NCBI RefSeq assembly: GCF_001021065.1 | Contig: NZ_CP011546.1 | Location: 1,612,001 to 1,676,000, forward strand | Direction: 5' to 3' | Source: Corynebacterium uterequi | Lineage (GTDB): Bacteria > Actinomycetota > Actinomycetes > Mycobacteriales > Mycobacteriaceae | DNA length: 64,000 nt | Shown: piece after piece, positions 35,847-45,713 of the stretch | Position numbering within the stretch: the first letter of the stretch is position 1 | Layout of the letters: every line of letters begins with the position of its first letter | Translations under genes and position numbers: made by a program | Notes under the pieces: generated by a model | What the model was told of the DNA's origin: nothing | Database searches by the model: none | Seen by the model: only the letters and a program-made list of their open reading frames with translations

Positions 35847-37424
35847 ATGGCGATTGAGAAGTTCCTTGAGGTGGAGGCGAAGTTCGCCGTCGACGGCACC
35901 ACCGTAGTCCCCGAGCTCACCCAGCTTCCCGGCGTCCACGCCGTCGCGGGAACGCAGGTCCACCACCTTTCCGCCATTTATTACGACACCGCCGATCTCC
36001 GCCTCACCCGGGCGAAGGTGACGTTGCGCCGGCGAAGCGGCGGCAAGGACGACGGCTGGCACCTCAAGCTTCCCGGCGACGGCGGCCGCCTAGAGCTCAG
36101 CGCCGAGCTCGCTCCCCCCACGCAGGGGCAGTATGAGGTGCCGGAGGAGTTGCTCAGCCAGGTGAGGGCCCTGGTTCGCGACGAAGAGCTCATTCCCATC
36201 GCGCAGGTGGACAATGAGCGCACCGAGTCCCTGCTCGTCGGGGAGGATGGCACGGGCGTTGCGGAGTTCTGCGATGACCGGGTCACCGCCTGGTCGCTGC
36301 TTCCGGGTGGGACGCAGAAGCAGTGGCGGGAGTGGGAGCTGGAGCTGTCCGGTGGCGTCGCCGGCACGGAGACTGGTGCGGAGGTGCTGGCAGCGGCGAC
36401 CACGGTGCTCATCGGGGCTGGGGCGCGTAAGTCCGCCTCCCCGTCGAAGCTGGTGGCCGCCCTGGGGGACTCGCTGGCCGAGGCTCCCCTGCCCACTTAC
36501 CTCAGCGTCGATCCCGACCCGGAGACCGCGGCCGGGGCCGTCGTCCTCGCGCTCATGGCCAACCGGGCCAAGCTCGTCGCCTACGACCCCAAGGTGCGCC
36601 GCGATGAATGGGACTCGGTGCATCAGATGCGGGTGGCGACCCGGGAGCTGCGCTCGCATCTGCAGACCTTCGACGGCATCGTCGCCGGCGAGCAGGTGGA
36701 TCATTTGCTCAGCGAGCTCAAGGTGCTGGCCGGGATGCTCGGCTCCGCGCGCGACGCCGAGGTGGTCGCCGAACGTTTCGAGTGGCTCATCAGCAGCGAG
36801 GACTCCGGGCTCATCAGCGCCGAGGATCAGGCGCGGATCATGTCCACCATCGAGGAGGAGTACCAGCGAGCCCACCGGCGCATCGTTCGCGCCCTCGACT
36901 CGGACCGGTACCTGGAGCTGCTCGACGCCCTCGACGAGCTGCTCGCCCACCCGCCGGTGGCGGTGAAGGACGAAACCGAGTCCATCACGGCCGTGATGGA
37001 GTCCCACCTTGACGAGGCCTACCGAAAGCTGGTCAAGCGCCACAAGAAGGCGGTGGCGAATTGGGACAACCCGGAGCTCAGTCTGCATGAGCGGGAGGAC
37101 TACTACCACGACATGCGCAAGGCGGCGAAGAAGCTGCGGTACGCGGCCGAGGCCGTCGGCTCCGCCACTGGGCTGAAGACGAAGCGCATCGTCAAGGCGT
37201 GCAAGACGATGCAAACGGTGCTGGGCGACTTCCAGGACTCGGTGACCAGCCGCACCAAGCTGGAGCGGATGGCCCACACGGCTCGACGCCATCAGCACGA
37301 CACCTTCAGCCTGGGTCTGCTGTATCAGCGCGAGCGTGCCATCGGGCTGGCGTCGCTGGATCAGTACCAGCAGGCCTACGACGACATCGTCGCCGCCTAC
37401 CGGCGGTTGAAGAAGAATCGCTAG
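35847..37424 (+). CDS. CYTH and CHAD domain-containing protein
   Basis: A 525-residue two-domain protein. The CYTH (triphosphate tunnel) domain comes first: EKFLEVEAKFAVD carries the ExExK signature, followed by YYDTADLRL and LRRRSGG. From about residue 240 the CHAD domain has helical repeats with conserved His: VHQMRVATRELRSHL and YHDMRKAAKKLRYAAEAV. CHAD domains bind polyphosphate, and CYTH domains hydrolyse triphosphates, so a polyphosphate-related role is likely. The ATG at 35847 with GAAAGG upstream is preferred over GTG starts at 35820 and 35829. The stop overlaps the next gene's stop by 4 nt. Confidence 0.9.
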   Translation: MAIEKFLEVEAKFAVDGTTVVPELTQLPGVHAVAGTQVHHLSAIYYDTADLRLTRAKVTLRRRSGGKDDGWHLKLPGDGGRLELSAELAPPTQGQYEVPEELLSQVRALVRDEELIPIAQVDNERTESLLVGEDGTGVAEFCDDRVTAWSLLPGGTQKQWREWELELSGGVAGTETGAEVLAAATTVLIGAGARKSASPSKLVAALGDSLAEAPLPTYLSVDPDPETAAGAVVLALMANRAKLVAYDPKVRRDEWDSVHQMRVATRELRSHLQTFDGIVAGEQVDHLLSELKVLAGMLGSARDAEVVAERFEWLISSEDSGLISAEDQARIMSTIEEEYQRAHRRIVRALDSDRYLELLDALDELLAHPPVAVKDETESITAVMESHLDEAYRKLVKRHKKAVANWDNPELSLHEREDYYHDMRKAAKKLRYAAEAVGSATGLKTKRIVKACKTMQTVLGDFQDSVTSRTKLERMAHTARRHQHDTFSLGLLYQRERAIGLASLDQYQQAYDDIVAAYRRLKKNR

Positions 37425-37612
37425 TTGACCTCGTCGTCGTCCTCGGCGGCGTCATAGGCGTCGGCGGCGTCGTTACGCTGCGCTGCGAGGTTGAGGGCGT
37501 TTTCCGCCTCCTCGCGGCTAGCGTAGGGCCCCATCCGGCGGTCCCAGCCTTTCTGCTTGCCCTGCGACACACTGCGTGTTGTGGGGTCGAAATACCATGA
37601 GGTGTCAGTCAT
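37421..37612 (-). CDS. Small SPOR-like protein
   Basis: A 63-residue acidic protein conserved in actinobacteria next to a CYTH-CHAD or galactokinase gene. The core TSWYFDPTTRSVSQGKQKGWDRRMGPYASREEAENAL looks like a small SPOR-type or tRNA-binding-like repeat, and the tail is Asp/Glu-rich. The ATG at 37612 gives MTDTSWYFDP, the usual family start. Function unknown. Confidence 0.75.
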   Translation of the reverse strand: MTDTSWYFDPTTRSVSQGKQKGWDRRMGPYASREEAENALNLAAQRNDAADAYDAAEDDDEVN

Positions 37613-37676
37613 AGCGCCCAGCGTATCGCGGGCGTCGGCTGACCTTCGTCTCAACCACGACCTTCCAGGAGCCTCC

Positions 37677-38957
37677 ATGTCCCCCGTGTCTCCCGCTGAG
37701 CTGGTGTCGGCTGCCTTCGCCGCCGACTATCCTCATGCCGGCTCGCCGGTCGCCGCGGCCGTGAGCCCGGCGACGTGTGCCCTGCTCGGCGAGGATGCCG
37801 ACTACTTCGGCGGCGTAGCCGTCATGGCAGTGGGCTCACGAGAATGCGCGGTGGCTATCGGGCCCAACGACGACGGCGTCCTGCGCGTTCGCCTCCACCA
37901 CGCCGACACCTCCGGCGTCCTCTCCCCCGACGTCGTGGCAGCTGAGACGGACTCCGAGGAGGCCGCCGACCTAGCCGGTGTGCACACCCCCGGGGTCGAC
38001 GCCGACGGCCGCGTCATCAACGCGCCGTGGCCCACCGGGGGCCTGGCCGAACGATTGTCCGGGCTGCGCTGGTGCCTCACCCACCGGCAACTCGCGTCGC
38101 GGGACACCACCGGGCTCAACGTCAGCGTAGTCACCACCATCCCCCCGGCTTCAGGGTTGGGCTTTAGCACCTCCCTCGACGCGGCGTTCGCCCTGGCAGT
38201 CTCCGGCAGCCATGTCGACGACGATACCGACGACGTATCCCTGCGCGCCCGACTCGCGGACGTGTGTGGCCAGTCCGCCGGGCTCTTCTCCGCCGAACCG
38301 GTGGCCACGGTGCGCTACGTCACCGCGCTGCGCGGCCTTGTCGACGCTTTGACCGCCTTCGACGCCGCCGACGGATCCGCGCTTCCCGTCGTCCACCCCG
38401 CTGCGTCCTCCGGCGCGAGGTGGCGCCTGCTAGGCGTCGTCACCACTCATCACCCGGATCGGGTGCCAGCCGAGCAGGCCCGGCGTCGCTTCCTCGACGA
38501 CGCCTGCCGCGCCTTTGGCACCTCATCATTGCGCAGCCTGCCCTACGCCACCGACCGGGTCCTGCAGTGGCTGGAGGCGGTTCACGACCTGCAGCCCGAG
38601 ACCCAGCCCGCGGCGGTCGACGACGCCCGGCGCTGGCTCGTGGCCTACCAGCAGGAAGTAGAGCGCGCTCGGCAGGCGGTGTTTGCGCTGCGGTCCCAGC
38701 GATTCCCGGACGTGTGGCGGCTGATGAACGAATCCGAGGCTGGGTGCGCGGCCCTCACCGAGCAGCCGACAGCTGTGGTCGCGGCCTGTCTGCGCGCCGG
38801 AGCCGTGGCCGCGCGCAGCTGCGGCGGCGACGCCGTGATAGCCGTGGTCCCGGCCGACCGGGTGGCCGACGTCGCCGCGCTGCGCTCCCGCGCCGACGTC
38901 GCGGACGTCATCGACTTCGCCCCGGGTACCCCGGCGCGTCTGCTGGACGTGAGCTAG
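37677..38957 (+). CDS. Galactokinase-family (GHMP) protein, degenerate
   Basis: A 426-residue GHMP-kinase protein, shaped like galactokinase. The ATP-binding motif is well kept (TIPPASGLGFSTSLDAA), but the galactokinase signature GRxNLIGEHxDYNGG is degenerate: CALLGEDADYFGG has only part of it. No gal genes are nearby, so a galactose role is doubtful. It is divergent from the SPOR-like gene, with AGGAG before the ATG at 37677. It may phosphorylate another sugar or be regulatory. Confidence 0.82.
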   Translation: MSPVSPAELVSAAFAADYPHAGSPVAAAVSPATCALLGEDADYFGGVAVMAVGSRECAVAIGPNDDGVLRVRLHHADTSGVLSPDVVAAETDSEEAADLAGVHTPGVDADGRVINAPWPTGGLAERLSGLRWCLTHRQLASRDTTGLNVSVVTTIPPASGLGFSTSLDAAFALAVSGSHVDDDTDDVSLRARLADVCGQSAGLFSAEPVATVRYVTALRGLVDALTAFDAADGSALPVVHPAASSGARWRLLGVVTTHHPDRVPAEQARRRFLDDACRAFGTSSLRSLPYATDRVLQWLEAVHDLQPETQPAAVDDARRWLVAYQQEVERARQAVFALRSQRFPDVWRLMNESEAGCAALTEQPTAVVAACLRAGAVAARSCGGDAVIAVVPADRVADVAALRSRADVADVIDFAPGTPARLLDVS

Positions 38958-38960
38958 AAG

Positions 38961-39405
<445 letters not shown>

Positions 39406-39463
39406 GACTCGATCCTAGCCCGAACCCGCCGCCGTACGGTAACTGGGCTGGGAACGCGCAGGC

Positions 39464-40666
39464 TTAACGCGCGCCGTCCTCGTTGAGGGAGCGCAGCTGC
39501 ATGGGCATCGCGGCCTCGGGTCCGAGCACGTCGACGACGCTCACCGACGCCAGGGCGAGCATCAGCCGGGCGAACACGGCCGGGCCGGACCCCAGGGCCA
39601 TGGCAATAACGGCCTTGATGGGGTTGACGTGGCTGACGATCACGACGGTCTGGCCCCGGTGACGGTCGGCGATCTCGTGCACTGCGGCGCTGACCCGGGC
39701 GAACACCTGCGCGAAGGACTCACCCCCGGGCGGGGCCACAGTGGCGTCGGCGAGCCAGCGAGCATGGGCGTGCGAGTGCTGCTCATGGGCTTCGGCGAAG
39801 GTCAATCCTTCAAACTCGCCGAAGTCGCATTCGATGAGATCCTCGGCCACTTCAACGGTTGAGCCCGTGGCTTCTGCGAGGTAGTCGGCAGTCTGGCGGC
39901 ACCGTGCCAGCGGGGAGGTGTAGATCGCGTCGACCGCGTGACCACTGGCTACTCGGCGAGCAGTAGCGTGCGCCTGCTCATGGCCGAGGTCACTAAGGGG
40001 GACGTCGCTGTGCCCGGCGTATTGATGGGCGGCGGACATCGCGGTTTGCCCGTGGCGGACGAGGACAAGCCGGGTAGGTGGGGTGTCGTCCCCACACCAG
40101 CTGGGAGCCTGCGGGGCCGCGGGAGCGTCGAAGGACAGCTCCGCCTGCTCCGGTTCGGCTGGCTCTGGAGCTGCTGGTTCCGGTTCGGCTGGCTTCGACG
40201 CGGTGGCGGTGACCGGCAGGATCGACTTCTCCTCGACGATGCCGCTTTCGCCGCGAGCGGCGGCGTCCATGGCGACGTTGGACAGGGCGTCGGCGCGCTT
40301 GTTTTTCTCTCGGGGCACCCACGTGTAGGCGATGCGCTCGAAGCCGTCTGCCAGCTCCTTGGCCTCAAGGGCCAGCGCCTTCATGTCCGGATGCTTGATT
40401 TTCCAGCGCCCGGTCATCTGCTCCACGACGAGTTTGGAGTCCATGAACACGTAGGCTTCCCGAGCCCCGAGCTCGGCAGCGGCGCGTAGCCCCTCGATCA
40501 GCCCCCGATACTCGGCGACATTGTTGGAGGCCGCCTGGCCGAAGGCGTAGACGATCTCCGCCACCGTGTCCTTTGTCGCTGCGTCGTAGACCACCGATCC
40601 CGAGCCGGCGACGCCGGGGTTGCCGCGGGATCCGCCGTCGGAAAAGATGTGAACCTTATCTACCAT
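39464..40666 (-). CDS. Bifunctional RNase H/acid phosphatase
   Basis: A 400-residue fusion known in actinobacteria. The N-terminal RNase HI domain (residues 1-135) has the metal ligands in FSDGGSRGNPG, AEYRGLIEGL, FMDSKLVVEQM and KRADALSNVAMD. A Pro/Glu/Ala-rich linker (repeated PAEPEPA) leads to a histidine-phosphatase domain with LVRHGQTAMS and VVIVSHVNPIK. The relatives include the alpha-ribazole phosphatase CobC. The ATG at 40666 has AAGGGG upstream. It starts 10 nt after the zinc-ribbon gene. Confidence 0.95.
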   Translation of the reverse strand: MVDKVHIFSDGGSRGNPGVAGSGSVVYDAATKDTVAEIVYAFGQAASNNVAEYRGLIEGLRAAAELGAREAYVFMDSKLVVEQMTGRWKIKHPDMKALALEAKELADGFERIAYTWVPREKNKRADALSNVAMDAAARGESGIVEEKSILPVTATASKPAEPEPAAPEPAEPEQAELSFDAPAAPQAPSWCGDDTPPTRLVLVRHGQTAMSAAHQYAGHSDVPLSDLGHEQAHATARRVASGHAVDAIYTSPLARCRQTADYLAEATGSTVEVAEDLIECDFGEFEGLTFAEAHEQHSHAHARWLADATVAPPGGESFAQVFARVSAAVHEIADRHRGQTVVIVSHVNPIKAVIAMALGSGPAVFARLMLALASVSVVDVLGPEAAMPMQLRSLNEDGAR

Positions 40667-40676
40667 AAATTACCCC

Positions 40677-41405
40677 TTATACTTCTCGGCGGATCAACAG
40701 ACTCCCGCATTCGGGGCACTCCTCCACCCGGGCGGGCGACGCCTTGGCATATCCCTGCCGAAACGCCGGCGGCAGAACCACGAAGCACCCTCCGCAGCTA
40801 CGCCCGTTGAACTCGGCCGCGCCGACGGCGTTGTCCTCGCGGCGAGCGTCATACTCAGCCAGCACCTCCGGCGGCAGCCCTTGGCGAAGCGCGTCGACGC
40901 CCTCGCCGGCGGGTTCGGCCACCACCGGGGCGGCCGCGGCGGCGCGGTGGGCGGCGTCGACCCGCCGCGACAGCTCCGCCAGTTCGGACTCGTGGCGGTC
41001 CCGGTTGTTGCGCAACGCGTGGATCTCGTTGTGTGCCTCCTTGAGCTCGTAGTAGAGATCCGCCAGGCGGGACTTCACCGTGTACCGGTCGTGTTCGAGG
41101 TCGCGGCGACGCTCCCGGTCCAGCTCAGCAGCGAGCTGTTCCCGGTCATCACGATCGCGCCGCTTGAGCTTGCGCTCGTCTTCTTGAATGCGCAGGATTT
41201 CGCTCTCCATGTCGGCGACCGCCAACTGCGCGGACGCGGTGGCCTCCCGCTGCCGCTTCAGTTCGCTGCGTAAGCGCTCGTAGGTCGCCTGCTCTTCACT
41301 CACCGGGCTGGCCGCTGCCTCGCGACTGGCGTCTCGGATGTCCGCCGCGCGCTGCGCGGTGGCCAGCTTGAGCAGCTGAATCTGGTGTTCCCTCGCTAGT
41401 TTCAT
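40677..41405 (-). CDS. Coiled-coil zinc-ribbon protein (CT398/DUF164-type)
   Basis: A 242-residue protein: a long coiled coil (residues ~15-165, rich in E/R/L heptads) and a C-terminal zinc ribbon with CGGC and CPECGS at about residues 200-235. The family is found beside Nif3 and RNase H genes in actinobacteria, as here; its role is unknown, although a link to ribosome or nucleic-acid binding is suspected. The ATG at 41405 begins MKLAREHQIQLLKLA, the usual family start. Confidence 0.9.
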   Translation of the reverse strand: MKLAREHQIQLLKLATAQRAADIRDASREAAASPVSEEQATYERLRSELKRQREATASAQLAVADMESEILRIQEDERKLKRRDRDDREQLAAELDRERRRDLEHDRYTVKSRLADLYYELKEAHNEIHALRNNRDRHESELAELSRRVDAAHRAAAAAPVVAEPAGEGVDALRQGLPPEVLAEYDARREDNAVGAAEFNGRSCGGCFVVLPPAFRQGYAKASPARVEECPECGSLLIRREV

Positions 41406-41428
41406 GAGTTCAGTTGTACCTGGTGGTC

Positions 41429-42628
41429 TCAGGCGTCGGCCTCGCGCGGGTGGGCGGAGACCGTCCACGGGTCCGTGCGCAGCTCAATGATCGAGGTCGT
41501 CAGGCCGAGGGCGTCGCGCACCACCTGCGACGCCTGACGTGTCCAGGGGAATTCGCTCGCCCAATGTGCGGTGTCAATGATGGCCGGCCCGCCGGCGCGC
41601 AACGCTTCATCGACCGGGTGGTGGCGCAGATCCGACGTGACGTAGGCGTCGACGCCAAGCCGGCGAACGTCGTCGAGGAAACCATCGCCGGACCCCGAGG
41701 ACACGGCGACGGTGCGAATAATCCGATCCGGGTCACCGGCGGCACGCACTCCCCACGCGGTAGCTGGGAGGGCATCGGCGACCTGTTGGGTGAACTCCCG
41801 CAGGGTCATCGGCTGGGGCAGCTCGCCGACCCGCCCGAGGCCCGTAGCGTGCGCAAGGTCTGTGTCTTCAGCCATCTCGGTGATGTCGAAGGCCGGTTCT
41901 TCATAAGGATGCGCCTCGCGCACGGCGTCGATGATGGCGCGCCGACGGGAGCGGGGAGCAACGAACTCGACCCGCTTCTCCGGAGAGCGGTGCAGCTGCC
42001 CGACGACGCCATCGACGGGCTGGGCTCCTGGCTCGGGCCGGAACTGCCCCTGGCCGTCAAGGGTGTAGGCACAGTGGGAGTAATCGCTGATCTCCCCGGC
42101 TCCGGCGGCAAAGACGGCGTCGAGCACGGCGTCGACGTGCCCGGCTGGCACATGGACGCCCCAGTGGTCCTTGGCCATGAGCCCCACCGGCCGGATCGGA
42201 CGACCCGGGGTAATGCCCACGAGTTCGGCGAGCACGTCGCTCACCCCAGGGCGAGCGGAGTCGGCATTAGTGTGGGCGGCAAAAAGAGCGCATCCACCAG
42301 TGATGAGGGTGTGGATGACCCTGCCCTTCGGGGTGTTCGCGGCCACCGAGGTCACGCCCCGCAGCAGCAGTGGGTGGTGGACGACGAGCAGGTCGGCGCC
42401 GTCAGCAACTGCCTGCTCAGCCACGTCAAGGGTGCAGTCCAGCGCGAAGTGAACGGTGCGCACCGCAGCGGAAGGATCACCGCAGATCAGCCCCACGGCA
42501 TCCCAGCTCTCCGCGAGATGAGGCGGGTAGGCGGCGTCGAGCACCGCGACGACATCGGCAACGGTCACGGCTGCCGAGGTGCCGTCGGCACCGCCGTTTT
42601 TGGGTGAGGGTTCGTTGTAAGAAGCCAT
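41429..42628 (-). CDS. Nif3-like dinuclear metal centre protein
   Basis: A 399-residue Nif3/YqfO-family protein. The metal ligands lie in LLVVHHPLLLRG, FAAHTNAD and the C-terminal IDTAHWASEFPW, and an inserted domain (residues ~130-240, AHPYEEPAFD) places it in the long YqfO subfamily. The biochemical role is unknown. The ATG at 42628 is the start of the family-like segment; longer readings run into the divergent HAD gene. Confidence 0.93.
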   Translation of the reverse strand: MASYNEPSPKNGGADGTSAAVTVADVVAVLDAAYPPHLAESWDAVGLICGDPSAAVRTVHFALDCTLDVAEQAVADGADLLVVHHPLLLRGVTSVAANTPKGRVIHTLITGGCALFAAHTNADSARPGVSDVLAELVGITPGRPIRPVGLMAKDHWGVHVPAGHVDAVLDAVFAAGAGEISDYSHCAYTLDGQGQFRPEPGAQPVDGVVGQLHRSPEKRVEFVAPRSRRRAIIDAVREAHPYEEPAFDITEMAEDTDLAHATGLGRVGELPQPMTLREFTQQVADALPATAWGVRAAGDPDRIIRTVAVSSGSGDGFLDDVRRLGVDAYVTSDLRHHPVDEALRAGGPAIIDTAHWASEFPWTRQASQVVRDALGLTTSIIELRTDPWTVSAHPREADA

Positions 42629-42674
42629 ACTCGACCACCTTAGGCGGGGGTGATCGATGTGGCAGACTGGCCTT

Positions 42675-43346
42675 ATGACCACGCTCCCCGACGGCCGCCG
42701 CATCTTGTTCTTCGACGTCGACGGCACGCTCATCGACTCCTTCCCCGCTATCAAGGCCAGCTTCCTCCACGCCCTAGATGAAGTGGGAATCCCCCGCCCC
42801 GATGCGGGCTTCATCGCCTCGATAGCCGGGCCGCCGATGGAGACCACCCTGGGCCGGCTTAACACGGACCCGGCGGTGGTAACCGCTGCGATGGAGGCCT
42901 ACCTCGCTCATCAGGCTCACGCTGCGGTGGGCGAGACCCGCGCCTTCGACGGCGTCGGCGAGCTGCTCGACGAGCTTCGAGCCGAAGGCTTCTATCTCTC
43001 CACCGCCACGAGCAAGGGCGAAGGGATCTGCCGGCGGGTCCTCAGCCACCTGGGCCTGTTGGACAAGCTGGACTTCATCGCCGCGGCCGAAGAGTTCGGT
43101 GGCGCCCGGCGCACCAAGGAGCAGGTAATCGCCTTCGCGTTGGACAGCCTGGGGCTGCGCGAGCGCACGGCGGATATTCTCATGATCGGCGACCGCCGCC
43201 ACGACATCGTCGGCGCCGCCGAATTCGCCATCCCCACCTGCGCAGTGACGTGGGGCTACGGCACCGCCGAGGAATGGGATTCGGCCGCGTGGAAGGCCGA
43301 CACCACCGCCGAGTTAAAGGAGATCATCCATGACTTCGCCCGCTAG
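42675..43346 (+). CDS. HAD-family phosphatase (Gph-like)
   Basis: A 223-residue HAD hydrolase with motif I FFDVDGTLIDS, motif II STATSK, motif III around RRTKEQVIAF and motif IV IMIGDRRHDIVGA. It resembles phosphoglycolate phosphatase (Gph). The ATG at 42675 is preferred over the track start six codons upstream because it matches the family N-terminus. Its stop overlaps the phosphatase gene start by 17 nt, so the two are cotranslated. Confidence 0.9.
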   Translation: MTTLPDGRRILFFDVDGTLIDSFPAIKASFLHALDEVGIPRPDAGFIASIAGPPMETTLGRLNTDPAVVTAAMEAYLAHQAHAAVGETRAFDGVGELLDELRAEGFYLSTATSKGEGICRRVLSHLGLLDKLDFIAAAEEFGGARRTKEQVIAFALDSLGLRERTADILMIGDRRHDIVGAAEFAIPTCAVTWGYGTAEEWDSAAWKADTTAELKEIIHDFAR

Positions 43347-43812
43347 CCTGAGCATCGAATTCGTCTGCCTGGGTAATATCTGCCGCTCCCCCATGGCGGA
43401 GGTCATCGTCCGGGCAGCGTTGGCCGACGCCGGGCTGGGTGACGACGTTGCGGTGACCTCCTCCGGCATCGGGTCCTGGCATGTCGGCCAGCCCGCCGAC
43501 CGGCGCGCCGTCGCCGAGCTCGCCGCCGCCGGCTACGACGGCTCCGCCTGCCGGGCGGAGACGCTCAGCGAACGGACCTTCGCCGCGGATCTCATCGTCG
43601 CACTGGACACCGGACACCGCAGCGAGCTCATCGCCCGCGGGGCCGACCCCGCCAAAGTTCGGCTCCTGCGTGATTTTGACCCTTCGGCCGGCGAGGATGC
43701 GTCGGTGGCGGACCCCTACTACGGCGGCGCCGAGGGCTTCGCACTCACCCGCACCCATATTGAGGCGGCCGCTCCCGGCCTAGTGGACTGGGCTCGGGCG
43801 GCACTAGACTGA
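43330..43812 (+). CDS. Low-molecular-weight protein tyrosine phosphatase
   Basis: A 160-residue phosphatase with the P-loop VCLGNICRSP (C-X5-R) and the acid-loop aspartate in ADPYYGG. Actinobacterial homologues such as PtpA act on host or own tyrosine phosphates and may regulate signalling or envelope kinases. It overlaps the upstream HAD gene by 17 nt and precedes the SURF1 gene by 5 nt, making a compact operon. Confidence 0.95.
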   Translation: MTSPASLSIEFVCLGNICRSPMAEVIVRAALADAGLGDDVAVTSSGIGSWHVGQPADRRAVAELAAAGYDGSACRAETLSERTFAADLIVALDTGHRSELIARGADPAKVRLLRDFDPSAGEDASVADPYYGGAEGFALTRTHIEAAAPGLVDWARAALD

Positions 43813-43817
43813 GCTGC

Positions 43818-44834
43818 GTGAGTAGTTCTGCAAGGCGCCCATCGGCCGAGAAATCCGCCCCGTCGTCGCTGTGGCGGCGTTTTCTCACCCCGCAGTGGAT
43901 TCTGCTCGCCATCGTGGTGGTCGCCTTTTCCTATCTGGCGTTCACCGTGCTCGCCCCGTGGCAGCTGGGTAAGGACGCCCGCATCGTCGAACGCAACGAC
44001 CGCATCGAGCACGCCTACGAGGTAGCGCCCGTGGATGTGTCGACTCTCCTGGACGACGGCGCCCTCAGCGACGACGAGCAATGGACCCGGGTCACCATGA
44101 CGGGGCAGTTCCGCGTGGCCGACGAGGTGCTGGTCCGCATGCGCTCGGTCAACGGTATGCCGTCCTACCAGTCGCTTGTGCCTTTCGACACCGACTCCGG
44201 CGCCACGGTGCTCATCAACCGGGGCTTCGTTCCCGCCAAGGCGGACGAGCCCGTACCCGCGATCGCCGCCGCCCCCGCCGAGCGGGTGACGATCACTGGC
44301 CTGGCGCAAGTGGGTGAAGCCGCCGATGGGCGCGCACCCCTCGACGCCGACGGCTACCGCCAGATCTACACCCTCACCCCGGAGCTGGTCACCGAGCTCA
44401 CCGGCACCGAGCTGGTTGACGGCTACGTCCAACTGGCCGAGGGCGCGCCGGGAGCGTTAAGCCCTATCCCGGTGCCGAAGCTCGACCGCGGTTCCCACCT
44501 GTCCTACGGCCTGCAGTGGTTGGCGTTTGGCATCATGGCTCCCCTTGGCCTGGCCTACTTCGCGTACTCGGAGGTCAAGGAGCGCCGCCGTTTACGCGAC
44601 GAGGACACCGAGCTGGCGGCCGACCACGGCGACGTCGCCCCGGCAGCCGCCGAGGTCGCTGCGGACAGCAGTGACGCTGACCACCCGGCGGAGGCGCCGC
44701 GATCTGCGGTGGCGCAGCCATCGGCGCCGCAGTCTTCGGCGTCGCGGCGGCGGTCCCGCAGCGTCCGCGACCGCTACGGTGACGCGAAGCGGGATCACTA
44801 CGCGAAGCTCGCTCAACGGCGCCAGGAACGCTAA
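43818..44834 (+). CDS. SURF1-family cytochrome oxidase assembly protein
   Basis: A 338-residue SURF1 protein with one membrane helix at each end (PQWILLAIVVVAFSYLAFTVLAPWQLG near the N-terminus and YGLQWLAFGIMAPLGLAYFAYSEV near residue 240) and an extracytoplasmic beta domain between them. The family motif WQLGK and the GFVP loop are visible. SURF1 aids heme-copper oxidase assembly. The long C-terminal Ala/Ser/Arg-rich tail (~90 residues) is a corynebacterial addition. The start is GTG at 43818. Confidence 0.92.
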   Translation: MSSSARRPSAEKSAPSSLWRRFLTPQWILLAIVVVAFSYLAFTVLAPWQLGKDARIVERNDRIEHAYEVAPVDVSTLLDDGALSDDEQWTRVTMTGQFRVADEVLVRMRSVNGMPSYQSLVPFDTDSGATVLINRGFVPAKADEPVPAIAAAPAERVTITGLAQVGEAADGRAPLDADGYRQIYTLTPELVTELTGTELVDGYVQLAEGAPGALSPIPVPKLDRGSHLSYGLQWLAFGIMAPLGLAYFAYSEVKERRRLRDEDTELAADHGDVAPAAAEVAADSSDADHPAEAPRSAVAQPSAPQSSASRRRSRSVRDRYGDAKRDHYAKLAQRRQER

Positions 44835-44862
44835 CGCCCCGCCGTGGGAAAACGACGGGGCG
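44835..44862. terminator. Bidirectional terminator between SURF1 gene and tRNA-Val
   Basis: CGCCCCGCCGT (44835-44845) pairs with ACGACGGGGCG (44852-44862), one mismatch, over a GGGAAA loop. It lies right after the SURF1 stop and after the 3' end of the minus-strand tRNA-Val, so it may serve both transcripts. Confidence 0.7.
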
Positions 44863-44867
44863 AATCG

Positions 44868-44943
44868 TGGTGCGCTCCGACGGGTTCGAACCGCCGACCT
44901 ACTGGGTGTAAACCAGTTGCTCTTCCAGCTGAGCTAGGAGCGC
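44868..44943 (-). tRNA. tRNA-Val (anticodon UAC)
   Basis: A 76-nt cloverleaf on the minus strand. The acceptor arm GCGCTCC / GGAGCGC, discriminator A and an encoded CCA are clear. The anticodon stem ACTGG/CCAGT encloses the loop TTTACAC, giving anticodon UAC (valine). The T-arm has GGTTCGAAC. Confidence 0.95.
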
Positions 44944-45008
44944 CTGAGCACCCGAGCAGTCTAGCACGGGAAGATAGGGCAACCAAACACCCTCCGGTGA
45001 GGCGTGCG

Positions 45009-45449
45009 CTACTTCTTCGCTCCGGCCGGAACAAGGCTAGAGCCTTGGAAGCGGCCGAAGCGATCCGCCTTGGTCTGTACCAGACCGGCTAGCTGGGCGG
45101 ACTCGTTGATCTCACCCGGCGCGATGGTGCCCGGCTTGCCGGCACCGGGGGTGAGTAACCAAATCCGGCCATCATCGGCGAGGTTGCGGACCGCGTCGAC
45201 GAGCCCGTCCACGAGATCGCCGTCGGACTCGCGCCACCACAGCAGCACGACGTCGCAGAGCTCGTCGGTGTCTTCGTCGAGGAGTTCCTCCCCGATAGCG
45301 TCCTCGACGGCTTCGGAGATCGCGGCGTCGCAATCGTCGTCCCAGCCGAGTTCCTGAACGATCATCCCCGACTTAATGCCGAGACGGCCCACTAGGTCCT
45401 GGGCGGTGACGTTGGCGTCTTTGGTCACTGCGCCCGGCGCGTCCACCAC
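45009..45449 (-). CDS. DUF3052-family protein
   Basis: A 146-residue acidic actinobacterial protein of unknown function with the segment [23 protein letters not shown] at residues 22-44 and a later [25 protein letters not shown] and [11 protein letters not shown]. The family is linked to aceE in corynebacteria, and the gene is divergent from aceE here. The GTG at 45449 has AAGGAGG about 10 nt upstream. Confidence 0.9.
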   Translation of the reverse strand: MVDAPGAVTKDANVTAQDLVGRLGIKSGMIVQELGWDDDCDAAISEAVEDAIGEELLDEDTDELCDVVLLWWRESDGDLVDGLVDAVRNLADDGRIWLLTPGAGKPGTIAPGEINESAQLAGLVQTKADRFGRFQGSSLVPAGAKK

Positions 45450-45713
45450 GTTGGTTGTTCCTCCTTATCTGGGGCTGGCTGCACTGCCTCAGGCGGGGCC
45501 AGCCGACGGGATAGCGTTGTGCCACAGTGTACTTCCCCCGCGTTGCCCTCGTGGAACTTCCCACTCACGGATCGCACTTTTTACCCACCCCTTGCTGGAC
45601 AATATACCGTGTTCAGGGGCGGATTCGAAGCCGTCTGGGCGCCTAAAGTGGGTAATCAGTATCATTTTTATGACACGACATTTTTGCCGATCCCGTCTTC
45701 CAGGAGGACATTC

